From assembly GCA_041678605.1 (NCBI GenBank), contig JBAYNW010000025.1, forward strand, positions 1 to 26,174: a stretch of DNA of 26,174 bases, in the 5' to 3' direction. Made by a program: the position numbers and the translations under genes. The notes below the pieces were generated by a model. It was not told the DNA's origin. It saw nothing but the letters and a program-made list of their open reading frames with translations, and did not search any database. Within the stretch, counting starts at the first letter, position 1; the number at the start of each line of letters is the position of its first letter. Origin of the DNA: JBAYNW01 sp041678605 (lineage in GTDB: Bacteria; Cyanobacteriota; Vampirovibrionia; Gastranaerophilales; Gastranaerophilaceae). Of this stretch, positions 1-6,592 are shown piece after piece.

Positions 1-181
1 AAGAAAAAATCAAAAAATCGGGATATTACGAAATGTAAATATGAATTTTTGAACCTAAAACCCTTAACCTGAGTGCATTTCAAAAAATCACACACTTTTT
101 CCGTAAGCTCAACTAGCAAAAAAAAATACTTTGGTTTTTAATACATTTATGAATGTTAGTTTTTAATAATGGAGTTAAATT

Positions 182-841
182 ATGAAGACATCAGCAATAG
201 GGGTTATTCCACCGAGTATTCCGTCAGCAAAGCGTGTACGCCCGAGCTTTGGGGAAAGTTTTGATGAGGAAAAATTTGAATCGGATAATTCCGAAACAAA
301 AAGACCCCAATATATGGACGAATGGGAAAAAAATAAAAGGGATTCCGAAGAATTGAGAGACGACCCTGATAGTCCTAAATTTATTAACAAATTGGGTAAA
401 GCCGGCATTCTCCTGGCTTCAGGCATTCTTACCTATGGAACAGCTAAATTGGCACTTAATCAGACCGTTAAAGGAGTATCAAAAGTATTAAATGGTAAAA
501 GTGTTCAGGCTGCAAAATCTAAAGTTCAGGCATTCTTTAAAAAGACTGTAGCTCCTAATGCTAAAAAAGCTGCTGATTACGTTGCTGACAGCAGTGTAGG
601 AATCAAAGTTAAAGATAAATATCAACAAGTTGCTTCAAAAGAAGGAGTTGCTAATACAATCAATCTTGTTTCAGGTAAAAGCAGTCAAATCAAAAAATGG
701 TTTGTAAGTTTAAAATCAAAAGTTACGGCAGAAAAGATTAAGAAGACAATCATTGAAGCGATTTCAATAGGTTCAGGCTTTGCCGGAACAATCACCGGAG
801 CAGGTATTGCACATGAACATGAAGAAGCAGGGGCATACTAA
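182..841 (+). CDS. Unknown protein with Gly/Ala-rich hydrophobic segments (219 aa)
   Basis: I do not recognise a family. The N-terminus (about residues 1-70) is polar and charged, with PSFGES at 21-26 resembling the short F-containing motif seen at the start of several other proteins in this window. Residues about 74-92 form a weakly hydrophobic, Gly/Ala-rich segment, the middle is Lys-rich (basic, probably helical), and the C-terminus (about 193-215) is again Gly/Ala/Ile-rich. There is no cleavable signal peptide. The ATG has a GGAG Shine-Dalgarno seven bases upstream. The next gene starts at the base after this stop codon, so the two are surely cotranscribed and probably coupled. The 181 bases upstream are AT-rich and hold no other gene I can see; no convincing promoter was assigned. 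A membrane-associated role is only a guess. Confidence 0.7.
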   Translation: MKTSAIGVIPPSIPSAKRVRPSFGESFDEEKFESDNSETKRPQYMDEWEKNKRDSEELRDDPDSPKFINKLGKAGILLASGILTYGTAKLALNQTVKGVSKVLNGKSVQAAKSKVQAFFKKTVAPNAKKAADYVADSSVGIKVKDKYQQVASKEGVANTINLVSGKSSQIKKWFVSLKSKVTAEKIKKTIIEAISIGSGFAGTITGAGIAHEHEEAGAY

Positions 842-1282
842 ATGATTCAAAGAGTAGGCACAATTTCATTTGGCGAAAAGTCATCCTTGATAAAAGATGT
901 CAAACAGGGCGTGGAAGAAGTTAGGGTCACGCGGGATGATTTGTATGATGCTACACTCGGTACAGGTGCGGCGGCTACCGTTGCGAACGGGAATAAAATA
1001 ATCAGAGGAGTAAAAGGGGTATTTGTTAAATCGAAGGATGTCGCAAAGAATACAAAAACATTCAATTCTATGTGGCTGAATTTTTTGAAATCAGCTGAAA
1101 AAATAAAGGGATTAGGGCATATAGCCAGATTCATACAAAAACCCTTGGTTATGAAAGTTTCAGGAGTTTGCGGAGGTTTCATGGCCATTTCTGCCGGCAT
1201 TGTGGATATGACAAACTTACTTAACGTAAGTGCAAAAATGGTTGATACAGGCAAATTTCCCAAAGTTGACTTGGCGGCATAA
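842..1282 (+). CDS. Unknown small protein, partner of the preceding gene (146 aa)
   Basis: No family recognised. The start codon directly abuts the preceding stop, with a purine-rich AGCAGGGG about 9 bases upstream as ribosome site. The protein opens with ISFGEK (residues 8-13), one of the best examples of the recurring N-terminal F-motif in this window. It has a Gly/Ala segment at about 40-55 and a hydrophobic C-terminal stretch (about 105-130, containing VCGGFMAISAGIVDM) that could insert in or lie on a membrane. Like its upstream partner it combines a short polar leader with Gly/Ala-rich hydrophobic parts, so the two may act together or be distant relatives. A terminator follows, making this a two-gene unit. 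Function unknown. Confidence 0.7.
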   Translation: MIQRVGTISFGEKSSLIKDVKQGVEEVRVTRDDLYDATLGTGAAATVANGNKIIRGVKGVFVKSKDVAKNTKTFNSMWLNFLKSAEKIKGLGHIARFIQKPLVMKVSGVCGGFMAISAGIVDMTNLLNVSAKMVDTGKFPKVDLAA

Positions 1283-1304
1283 TTTTTAGAATAATAAATC
1301 TGAG

Positions 1305-1343
1305 AGGGCGGGCTTCGGTGACTATGACGGGTCCGCCCTTTTA
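1305..1343 (+). terminator. Rho-independent terminator after the two-gene unit
   Basis: A 9-bp GC-rich stem (AGGGCGGGC at 1305-1313 with GTCCGCCCT at 1331-1339, one G-T pair) is followed by TTTTAT. It lies just after the stop of the 146-aa gene and before the folP promoter. Confidence 0.8.
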
Positions 1344-1345
1344 TA

Positions 1346-1354
1346 TGTTATAAT
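1346..1354 (+). promoter_or_regulatory. Extended -10 promoter of folP (probable leaderless transcript)
   Basis: TGTTATAAT is a perfect extended -10 (TGnTATAAT). Its last base is 7 bases before the folP ATG, and no Shine-Dalgarno lies between. Transcription should begin at or within a base or two of the start codon. No clear -35 is visible; the expected place overlaps the preceding terminator. Confidence 0.6.
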
Positions 1355-1361
1355 TATTTTT

Positions 1362-2525
1362 ATGAACGACTTTATTTTAAAAGATGTTAATGGCGATTTG
1401 GAGCAAGAGCTTGAACAGATAGGGTTTGACGAAACCTATTTGCACAAAGCTGTTGACAAATTTCAGTACAAAAACATAAAAATATTCGACCTGACCGTCC
1501 CGCAAGCTAATATTTTAAAGCAAACTGCAATTTCTGTCGGAGCGGATTGTGCCGTTCATAGAGAAACAATCACCTCAAAAGTCGAAAAAACAGACTGCCT
1601 TCTGGGCGGCAGCTTTTCTCAGCTTAAAAAAATATCGCAAAAACTTCACAAACAGCCGTTTAATTTGTCAAAATTAGCAGATTTAATAGAAAAAAATCTG
1701 GATTTTAAACTTCTGCCTATAAAAATAAAGGAAACCACCTTCGATTTCACAAAACCTTATATCGTGGGCGTTTTAAACTTAACTCAAAATTCTTTTTCAG
1801 ATGGCGGGGAGTTTTTTGAATTTGACAAAGCAAAAAAACATCTGCTTGAAATGATAAAAGACGGTGCGGATATAATTGAGTTGGGTGCAGAGTCCACAAA
1901 GCCTTTTTCTTCGCCCGTTTCGGCTAATGACCAGTTGAAAAAATTATTGCCGATTCTTAAATTTATCGAAAAAGAAAAGATTAAAACGCCCATCAGTATT
2001 GACACAAGAAGTGCCGAAGTCGCCGAAAAATGCATAAAATCAGGTGCCGATATGATAAATGATGTTTCGGGTTTTGAATACGACAACAATATGATTGCAA
2101 CAATTGCAGAATTGGATGTCCCCGTAATTATCCAACACTCTCAAGGAACGCCTGAAAATATGCAAATCAGGCCGACTTACGGAAGTTTGATGGATGAAAT
2201 TTTTCTGGGCTTAAATAATAAAATTAATATTGCAATTGCAGGCGGAATAAAACAAAAAAACATTATAATCGACGCAGGGATAGGTTTTGGGAAAACGAAG
2301 GAGCAAAATTTTGAGATTATAAAAAGAATTGACGAACTATTCTCACTAAATTGCCCTGTTATGCTAGGGGTTTCAAGAAAAAGTCTGCTGGGCATGCCGG
2401 ATGTCTCAAATGACGTAAAAGATATTTTCACTTTGGCTCTAAACGCCGTAATCATTGATAAAAAAGTCAATTTTATTCGGGTTCATAATGTAAAATTACA
2501 CAAAAATTTACTTCAAATCCAGTGA
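1362..2525 (+). CDS. folP: Dihydropteroate synthase with N-terminal extension
   Basis: Condenses 6-hydroxymethyl-dihydropterin diphosphate with p-aminobenzoate to dihydropteroate in folate synthesis (cytoplasm). The catalytic TIM barrel occupies about residues 130-387 and carries the family landmarks: GVLNLTQNSFSDGG (136-149), DGADIIELGAESTKP (167-181), SIDTR (212-216), ND-VSG (233-237), QHSQG (258-262), DAGIGFGKT (304-312) and GVSRKS (336-341). The first 125 residues are an extra domain, also found before the barrel in some clostridial-type FolP proteins; its role is not clear. The length (387 aa) therefore exceeds the usual 260-290. No other folate gene is adjacent. The 3' end overlaps the convergent amylase-like gene by 18 bases. 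Start chosen at the ATG immediately after an extended -10. Confidence 0.93.
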   Translation: MNDFILKDVNGDLEQELEQIGFDETYLHKAVDKFQYKNIKIFDLTVPQANILKQTAISVGADCAVHRETITSKVEKTDCLLGGSFSQLKKISQKLHKQPFNLSKLADLIEKNLDFKLLPIKIKETTFDFTKPYIVGVLNLTQNSFSDGGEFFEFDKAKKHLLEMIKDGADIIELGAESTKPFSSPVSANDQLKKLLPILKFIEKEKIKTPISIDTRSAEVAEKCIKSGADMINDVSGFEYDNNMIATIAELDVPVIIQHSQGTPENMQIRPTYGSLMDEIFLGLNNKINIAIAGGIKQKNIIIDAGIGFGKTKEQNFEIIKRIDELFSLNCPVMLGVSRKSLLGMPDVSNDVKDIFTLALNAVIIDKKVNFIRVHNVKLHKNLLQIQ

Positions 2526-4058
2526 ACTAAAGAAAAGAACCTGAATTTCACCGGGAGCCAACTGCGTTTCGATTTTGCCTTTTGAAACTTTAGGTATATT
2601 GGATGAAATTTTGATAGGAACAGAAGGGAGTTCGCTGTTTATTTTAGGAACACTGACTTTAACATTCAGAGTCCTTTTAAAATCCAAATTGCCGATAACT
2701 ATCACAGAGGCACCGTTAAAGCTTCTGGCATAGGCAAAAACACCCGGTAAAGATGTTCTCAATGTCACAAAATTGCCGTTAGATAAGACATTTTGAGCCA
2801 AGTTTCTGAACTTATTGGCAATAAAGAAATCTTGAAAGACGTCATAATGTGCTCCTTGAGGTTTTCTTGAAAAATTAAAAATATCCAACTGCCCACGATG
2901 TACAAAATAATATTCATCATCCGTGAACGTTTTTGCGGCTTTTTTGTTTGCCCACGGGTAAATATAATTATCCCCCATAGGAAAACCGTCGATGTAATAA
3001 GCATTCAATGGCAAAGTCGAATTCAGCCAAATTATCATTTTGCTTAGTTGAGGGCCGTTAATCAAAATGGGGCTTACCTGATCATGCGTCGCAAAATTCC
3101 CCAAAACACTCTTGTTTGCCGAATATTTTTTAGCTGTTTCCACATCAGGCATTACATTGGAAAAGAACTCATGAGATGTTTTCCAGTTTTTCAAATCCGA
3201 ATAGTTTCCGTAATATCCGTCGAAACCGGCATCCAAAAGTCTGTCGCAAGGCGTAAGCACAACATATTCCGAAGGTGCTTTTTTCCATGAAGGTGAAGCT
3301 TCAGCGAGAAAAAGAAACTGCGGATTTGTTTCTCTGGTTCCGTCAATTAATTTTTTCCAGAAAGAATAAGGTTTCATAGACGCCATATCAGCCCTAACCC
3401 CGTCAACGTCTAAATCTACCATCAAATCCAAAAAACTTTGATATAAATTATAAACGTCCGCATTTATTTTTTCACCTGTCCCTGCATCAAACAATCTTAC
3501 GTCCGTCCAATCCGCCGGTATTATCGGATTTTGGGATTTGTCTTTTTTGAAAAGGTCAGGATTTTTTAGATATAAATCGTAAGAACCGCAGCATGGCAGG
3601 TCAACAATTACACTCATATTCCGCTTGTGGCATTCGTCAACAAATTTTCGCATTTCGTCATTAACGCTCAACTTGCTTTTTGGGCTCTTGAGTTGAGGAT
3701 TAATTTCATTAAAACTTGACGCGGCATACAAAGACCCCGCTGTTCCAAGTGCTTTTACCTTACCTACGGGCGTGACCGGCAATAGTTGGATTGTATTAAC
3801 CCCGCAAGCCGCAAGTTCGTCCAATCTATCTATTGCGTTTAAAAATGTGCCTTTTTCTTCCCCTAAATTTTCCTCAATAATTCCATTTTGGTTACTATCC
3901 TTAGCATTGAAAGTCCTTATATTAATGGCATAAATAATTGCCCTGTTCGAAGAAAACGACGCTCTTAAATTATTAACCCAGGCTGTTGCACAAAAAGCCT
4001 TCAAGTCAAAAAATACAAGCACAAAAAGTATTAAAAATATGTTCCTAAATTTCTTCAT
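2508..4058 (-). CDS. Secreted GH13-type alpha-amylase family protein
   Basis: An exported glycoside hydrolase-like protein acting on alpha-glucans if active. Residues 1-23 form a signal peptide (MKKFR, a hydrophobic run, then AFCA). The (beta/alpha)8 barrel shows the GH13 second conserved region GVRAD (220-224, D224 as nucleophile), LAEASP (251-256, E253 as acid/base) and a fourth region ATHDQ (323-327) with the H-D pair. The first region, normally D-x-x-x-N-H, reads VDLPCCGSYD (152-161), so the usual Asn-His are missing and two cysteines stand there. The C-terminal about 100 residues look like the usual beta-sandwich. Substrate cannot be told. It could be a true hydrolase of an atypical subfamily or a binding or transglycosylating variant. 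The 3' end overlaps folP. Confidence 0.85.
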   Translation of the reverse strand: MKKFRNIFLILFVLVFFDLKAFCATAWVNNLRASFSSNRAIIYAINIRTFNAKDSNQNGIIEENLGEEKGTFLNAIDRLDELAACGVNTIQLLPVTPVGKVKALGTAGSLYAASSFNEINPQLKSPKSKLSVNDEMRKFVDECHKRNMSVIVDLPCCGSYDLYLKNPDLFKKDKSQNPIIPADWTDVRLFDAGTGEKINADVYNLYQSFLDLMVDLDVDGVRADMASMKPYSFWKKLIDGTRETNPQFLFLAEASPSWKKAPSEYVVLTPCDRLLDAGFDGYYGNYSDLKNWKTSHEFFSNVMPDVETAKKYSANKSVLGNFATHDQVSPILINGPQLSKMIIWLNSTLPLNAYYIDGFPMGDNYIYPWANKKAAKTFTDDEYYFVHRGQLDIFNFSRKPQGAHYDVFQDFFIANKFRNLAQNVLSNGNFVTLRTSLPGVFAYARSFNGASVIVIGNLDFKRTLNVKVSVPKINSELPSVPIKISSNIPKVSKGKIETQLAPGEIQVLFFSSLDLK

Positions 4059-4065
4059 ACTCTGT

Positions 4066-4074
4066 ATTTTATCA
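4066..4074 (-). promoter_or_regulatory. Extended -10 promoter of the amylase-like gene
   Basis: On the minus strand the sequence TGATAAAAT (TGnTAWAAT type) ends 7 bases before the ATG at 4058. There is no Shine-Dalgarno in the gap, so this transcript too is predicted to be leaderless or nearly so. Confidence 0.5.
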
Positions 4075-4171
4075 GAAAAAGTTTTAATATGCCAAATGTT
4101 ACAAACTTTTAATCCATAAAAAGCGACTCATTGGAAATAAACTATTTAACCTATTTTTAAAAAAATATGTG

Positions 4172-4199
4172 TTGAATTGTAAATATTGAATGTTAAAAT
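4172..4199 (+). promoter_or_regulatory. Promoter of the membrane-protein gene pair
   Basis: TTGAAT at 4172-4177 and TAAAAT at 4194-4199 are separated by 16 bases, and a TG at 4191-4192 makes the -10 extended. Transcription would start near 4206, giving a leader of about 57 nt before the ATG at 4263. Confidence 0.6.
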
Positions 4200-4262
4200 A
4201 ACAATTAATTCCATGTTTTATTTTAAAATACATGTATAGATAGAATATTAATTCAGGAGCAT

Positions 4263-5414
4263 ATGATTAACAGTCTTACCAAAGATTCACATATTACTCA
4301 GCCTTGTCGACGACTCAAGGCGTACCCCGGCGAGGGGAGTGTGTGTAGAGGAGTGAGCAGCAGTATACTTGTGAATAGCTCTGACATAATTGTAAAAAAG
4401 CCCGTTGAGATAAGTTTCAGCGGGCTTTTTACTGCAGAAGTAAAAGATAATTTAGAAAATAATGAAATTGAACTATCAAACTCCCATAAGTTGATATCAG
4501 AAAAAGAATCCGGCCTTAATAATTTAATAAAAGAAGCTCGAAAATTCATTTCCCCTGAATCGGCAAATAAAGGGCCAAACAAAAAAATTGTAACATTAAT
4601 TGCTGAAGCTATAGACTTTTTACAAAACACAGCGAAAAATGAAAGCGAAAAAATTAAAAACTTTGTAAATTCCGGTTCTAACAAAGAAAATCTAAATAAT
4701 CTTATTGACGCTTCCGGTAAAATATTGTCAGAGGCCGGTTCGAAAAAACCATTGCAAAACAAAACTATACTAAAGTTAAGAAAAAACATGATAAAAGAAG
4801 CTGTTCAAATTATTCAAACCGTTGAAAACCCCGCTAAAATCCATATAAATTCAAAGATTAAGCATTTTTTGGGGAAAGCCGCAAACGCTCCGGTTGTATT
4901 TAGTGCTTTGTTCGCACTTCTCTTGACGGGTATTTTAAGACCCGCCGCAATCATGTCCTTACCGGGTCAAAAGAACAATAAGGATGACAAAAAATATGCT
5001 TCCGCACACTCCATAGCTTCCGGAATAATAGGCTATTTGCTTTCCTTTGCCGTATTTTATCCTCTTTCTGCCGCAACTAAAAAAGTTGGTAAAAACCCTC
5101 AAGATTATCTGGATGCAAAAAAAGCAGAATATTTGGGCGATATCAGGTCCCCAAAATTCAGGGCTTCAAAAGATTTCAACAGAGCCAGCAAATTCCTGAA
5201 CATGGTTCCTGATGCCTTGATTGCACCAGCAAGGGCGGCCCTCACGGTTGCTTTAATTCCTCCGATTTTGAAATACGTTTTCGGATGGGAAAAGAAAAAA
5301 GGCACACAAAATGAAAAAGCGGCTGCAGTTCAGAATTATACGGCTTTGAATTTTAAAAGTCTGGACTCACAAAATAGAAAAGTGTTTCAGAATTTTAAAG
5401 GAGGATTAGCGTAA
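4263..5414 (+). CDS. Unknown multi-span membrane protein with embedded GC-rich N-terminal segment
   Basis: No family recognised (383 aa). Residues 50-55 are ISFSGL, the recurring N-terminal F-motif. Residues about 60-200 are polar, Lys/Asn/Glu-rich and probably helical. Three hydrophobic segments follow at about 208-232, 247-270 and 317-341, then a basic tail. The ATG has AGGAG only 3 bases upstream, closer than normal. Residues 15-35 (CRRLKAYPGEG...) are encoded by DNA that is visibly GC-richer than its surroundings and can fold, and the F-motif codons form a terminator-like hairpin. There is no better start downstream of that hairpin, so I keep this start with reservations. It overlaps the next gene by one base. 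The spacing of its hydrophobic parts resembles that gene, suggesting distant paralogues. Confidence 0.7.
   Translation: MINSLTKDSHITQPCRRLKAYPGEGSVCRGVSSSILVNSSDIIVKKPVEISFSGLFTAEVKDNLENNEIELSNSHKLISEKESGLNNLIKEARKFISPESANKGPNKKIVTLIAEAIDFLQNTAKNESEKIKNFVNSGSNKENLNNLIDASGKILSEAGSKKPLQNKTILKLRKNMIKEAVQIIQTVENPAKIHINSKIKHFLGKAANAPVVFSALFALLLTGILRPAAIMSLPGQKNNKDDKKYASAHSIASGIIGYLLSFAVFYPLSAATKKVGKNPQDYLDAKKAEYLGDIRSPKFRASKDFNRASKFLNMVPDALIAPARAALTVALIPPILKYVFGWEKKKGTQNEKAAAVQNYTALNFKSLDSQNRKVFQNFKGGLA
4285..4376 (+). other. GC-rich structured segment inside the 5' coding region
   Basis: Outer arms ATTCACA (4285-4291) and TGTGAAT (4370-4376) are perfect complements, continued by TACT (4295-4298) with AGTA (4362-4365). 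Inside are two hairpins: GCCTTG/CAAGGC (4301-4306, 4316-4321) and CCCC/GGGG (4325-4328, 4334-4337). The block stays open in the reading frame. It may be a small inserted palindromic element or a structured mRNA leader. I do not match it to a known riboswitch. Confidence 0.45.
4392..4432 (+). terminator. Terminator-like hairpin within the coding region
   Basis: GCCCGTTGA (4400-4408) pairs with TTTCAGCGGGC-side bases 4417-4425 around an 8-base loop (one T-G pair), flanked by an A6 run before and TTTTT after. This is a textbook intrinsic terminator shape, yet it encodes residues 44-57 of the 383-aa protein. It may attenuate expression, or be a coincidence of the codons for the ISFSGLF motif. Confidence 0.45.
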
Positions 5415-6103
5415 TGAAAATTTTACAGACTAATACCTTTAATAATTCTTTCAACAGAAACCTGAATGGCTTTGAATCTCAGCGTAGTGTTAATTTTACA
5501 GCTAAGCCGATAAAGCCTGTTATTGAGGTAGTTCATGAAAAATCCAAAATTTTCGAACCAATTAAGAAATTGATTAAGAAAGTTTTTAAGCCTGCAATTG
5601 ATTTATTTAATAAGGCTATGGATACAGTAACAACTCTAATCGCAAAAGGCTTTGCGAAGATAATGCAGACAAAATGGTTCACAAAGATTGTAAACAAAAC
5701 AAAAGATACAAATATTGTTGCCCATCTTTCCTGCTTGACAAGTTTGTTCCTTTCAGGATTTTACATGAAACAGACCTTGCAAAATGATAAGCTTGACAAG
5801 CAAAAAAGAACTACACTGGCAATAAATCAAGGTACTGTCGCTATTCTTTCAGCTATTATGAGTTACTCTCTTGATAATGTCATAAACAAGAGAATAAACA
5901 AATTTGTTGATAAATTTGTAATGGTTAATGCACGTGATCCGAAAATCGGTAAATACGTCGATGGAATTAGAAGTGCAAAAACAATAATGATATTTGGATT
6001 AATATACAGATTTTTAACTCCTGTAGTTGTCACACCGATTGCCAATAAAATCGGAAACAGAATTCAGGAAAAAAAGAAGGCCGAACTGGCTGCGGGAAAG
6101 TAA
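5414..6103 (+). CDS. Unknown multi-span membrane protein (229 aa)
   Basis: No family recognised. The ATG overlaps the preceding stop by one base (TAATG) and has a strong AAAGGAGG 8 bases upstream, so it is translationally coupled to the 383-aa gene. VNFTAK at 26-31 is another instance of the F-motif. Residues 32-95 are basic and probably helical. Hydrophobic segments lie at about 102-120, 137-155 and 188-210, followed by a Lys-rich tail. The pattern (hydrophobic segment, short charged loop with D-K, second segment ending Y-x-L, third segment near the C-terminus) parallels the upstream gene; a common origin is plausible but not proven by eye. The likely place is the cytoplasmic membrane; function unknown. 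Confidence 0.75.
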   Translation: MKILQTNTFNNSFNRNLNGFESQRSVNFTAKPIKPVIEVVHEKSKIFEPIKKLIKKVFKPAIDLFNKAMDTVTTLIAKGFAKIMQTKWFTKIVNKTKDTNIVAHLSCLTSLFLSGFYMKQTLQNDKLDKQKRTTLAINQGTVAILSAIMSYSLDNVINKRINKFVDKFVMVNARDPKIGKYVDGIRSAKTIMIFGLIYRFLTPVVVTPIANKIGNRIQEKKKAELAAGK

Positions 6104-6141
6104 ACTCAGGGTAAGTTCATTAAAAATATTAAGCGAAAAGG

Positions 6142-6294
6142 GATGGGCAAAACTCATATCAAGTTGCAATCAATATACGTCATCCTGAACTTGTTTCAGG
6201 ATCGCAAAAGCGAACGACCATGCGATGCTGAAATAAATTCAGCATGACGTGAGGGTGATGGGTTGATTGCAACTTGATATGAGTTTTGCCCATC
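6142..6294. repeat. Palindromic element with perfect 32-bp inverted ends
   Basis: Bases 6142-6173 and 6263-6294 are exact reverse complements (32 of 32). The inside is a nested palindrome: ACGTCAT and ATGACGT arms enclosing hairpins ATCCTGAA/TTCAGGAT and ATGCTGAA/TTCAGCAT. The inner GTCATCCTGA...TTCAGGATC type of sequence is one I recall as a widespread dispersed repeat in unrelated bacteria. At 153 bp with no ORF it has MITE-like form. It sits between the membrane-protein pair and the 6S-like RNA and may also stop readthrough. Confidence 0.8.
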
Positions 6295-6359
6295 AACAAT
6301 AGGTGCTTTTAAAATCATTGCTCACCCCCACTTGAATTTATTTAGTAAATATGTGACAA

Positions 6360-6365
6360 TATAAT
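6360..6365 (+). promoter_or_regulatory. -10 box of the 6S-like RNA
   Basis: A perfect TATAAT lies directly before the 5' arm of the structured RNA. A TTTATT at 6338-6343 (16-base spacing) is a weak -35; TTGAAT at 6333-6338 is better in sequence but spaced 21. Confidence 0.5.
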
Positions 6366-6366
6366 T

Positions 6367-6544
6367 GCTTTGCATGAGTGTCTATTTTGTTCCTACATTT
6401 TTTACGAAAGGGAGAGTTGACTCTAATAGCATTGAAGTATACCCACCGATTGAATTTATTCAGCCGCCAGTGGGAAACGGATTAGCTAAGGCACTCACCC
6501 ACCTGCTGAGCTTAGCAGGTAACAAAATCGCATTTGTGCAAAGC
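6367..6544 (+). ncRNA. ssrS: Rod-like structured RNA, probable 6S RNA
   Basis: About 178 nt, folded by eye. The ends pair: GCTTTGCA (6367-6374) with TGCAAAGC (6537-6544), then ATTTTGTT (6384-6391) with AACAAAAT (6521-6528). A large bubble follows, with 18 unpaired bases on the 5' side (6392-6409) and a small hairpin ACCTGCT/AGCAGGT (6501-6507, 6514-6520) on the 3' side. Beyond it GGGAGAGT (6410-6417) pairs with ACTCACCC (6493-6500, one A-A mismatch), CTAAT (6423-6427) with ATTAG (6481-6485), CCCAC (6442-6446) with GTGGG (6470-6474), capped by TGAA/TTCA. Closing stem, central bubble with a 3'-side hairpin, apical stem and length are the hallmarks of 6S RNA, which binds RNA polymerase holoenzyme. 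It has its own -10 and terminator. The family is inferred from shape, not from sequence identity. Confidence 0.55.
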
Positions 6545-6586
6545 ATAAGAAGGGCGAAAATCAAAGATTTTCGCCCTTCTTATGCT
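6542..6586. terminator. Perfect 21-bp hairpin, bidirectional terminator
   Basis: Bases 6542-6562 and 6566-6586 are exact complements around an AAA loop. The GC core GGGCG/CGCCC is flanked by A-rich and T-rich arms, so it could end both the plus-strand RNA and the minus-strand GGDEF/HD-GYP gene whose stop codon is 6 bases away. It lacks a long U-tract on either strand. Confidence 0.65.
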
Positions 6587-6592
6587 AAAAAC

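Noticed and set aside
847..1263. Antisense open frame of 138 codons opposite the 146-aa gene
   Set aside because: Shadow of a real gene: the plus-strand gene has the ribosome site, abuts its neighbour and is followed by a terminator.
4285..4432. A known riboswitch (TPP, cobalamin, FMN, SAM, glycine, Mn, c-di-GMP)
   Set aside because: I looked for the hallmark conserved bases of these classes and found none, so the region is listed as an unassigned structure only.
4298..4789. Antisense open frame of 163 codons opposite the membrane-protein gene
   Set aside because: Its Phe/Leu/Ser-rich product is the reverse image of a Lys/Glu/Asn-rich coding strand; no ribosome site.
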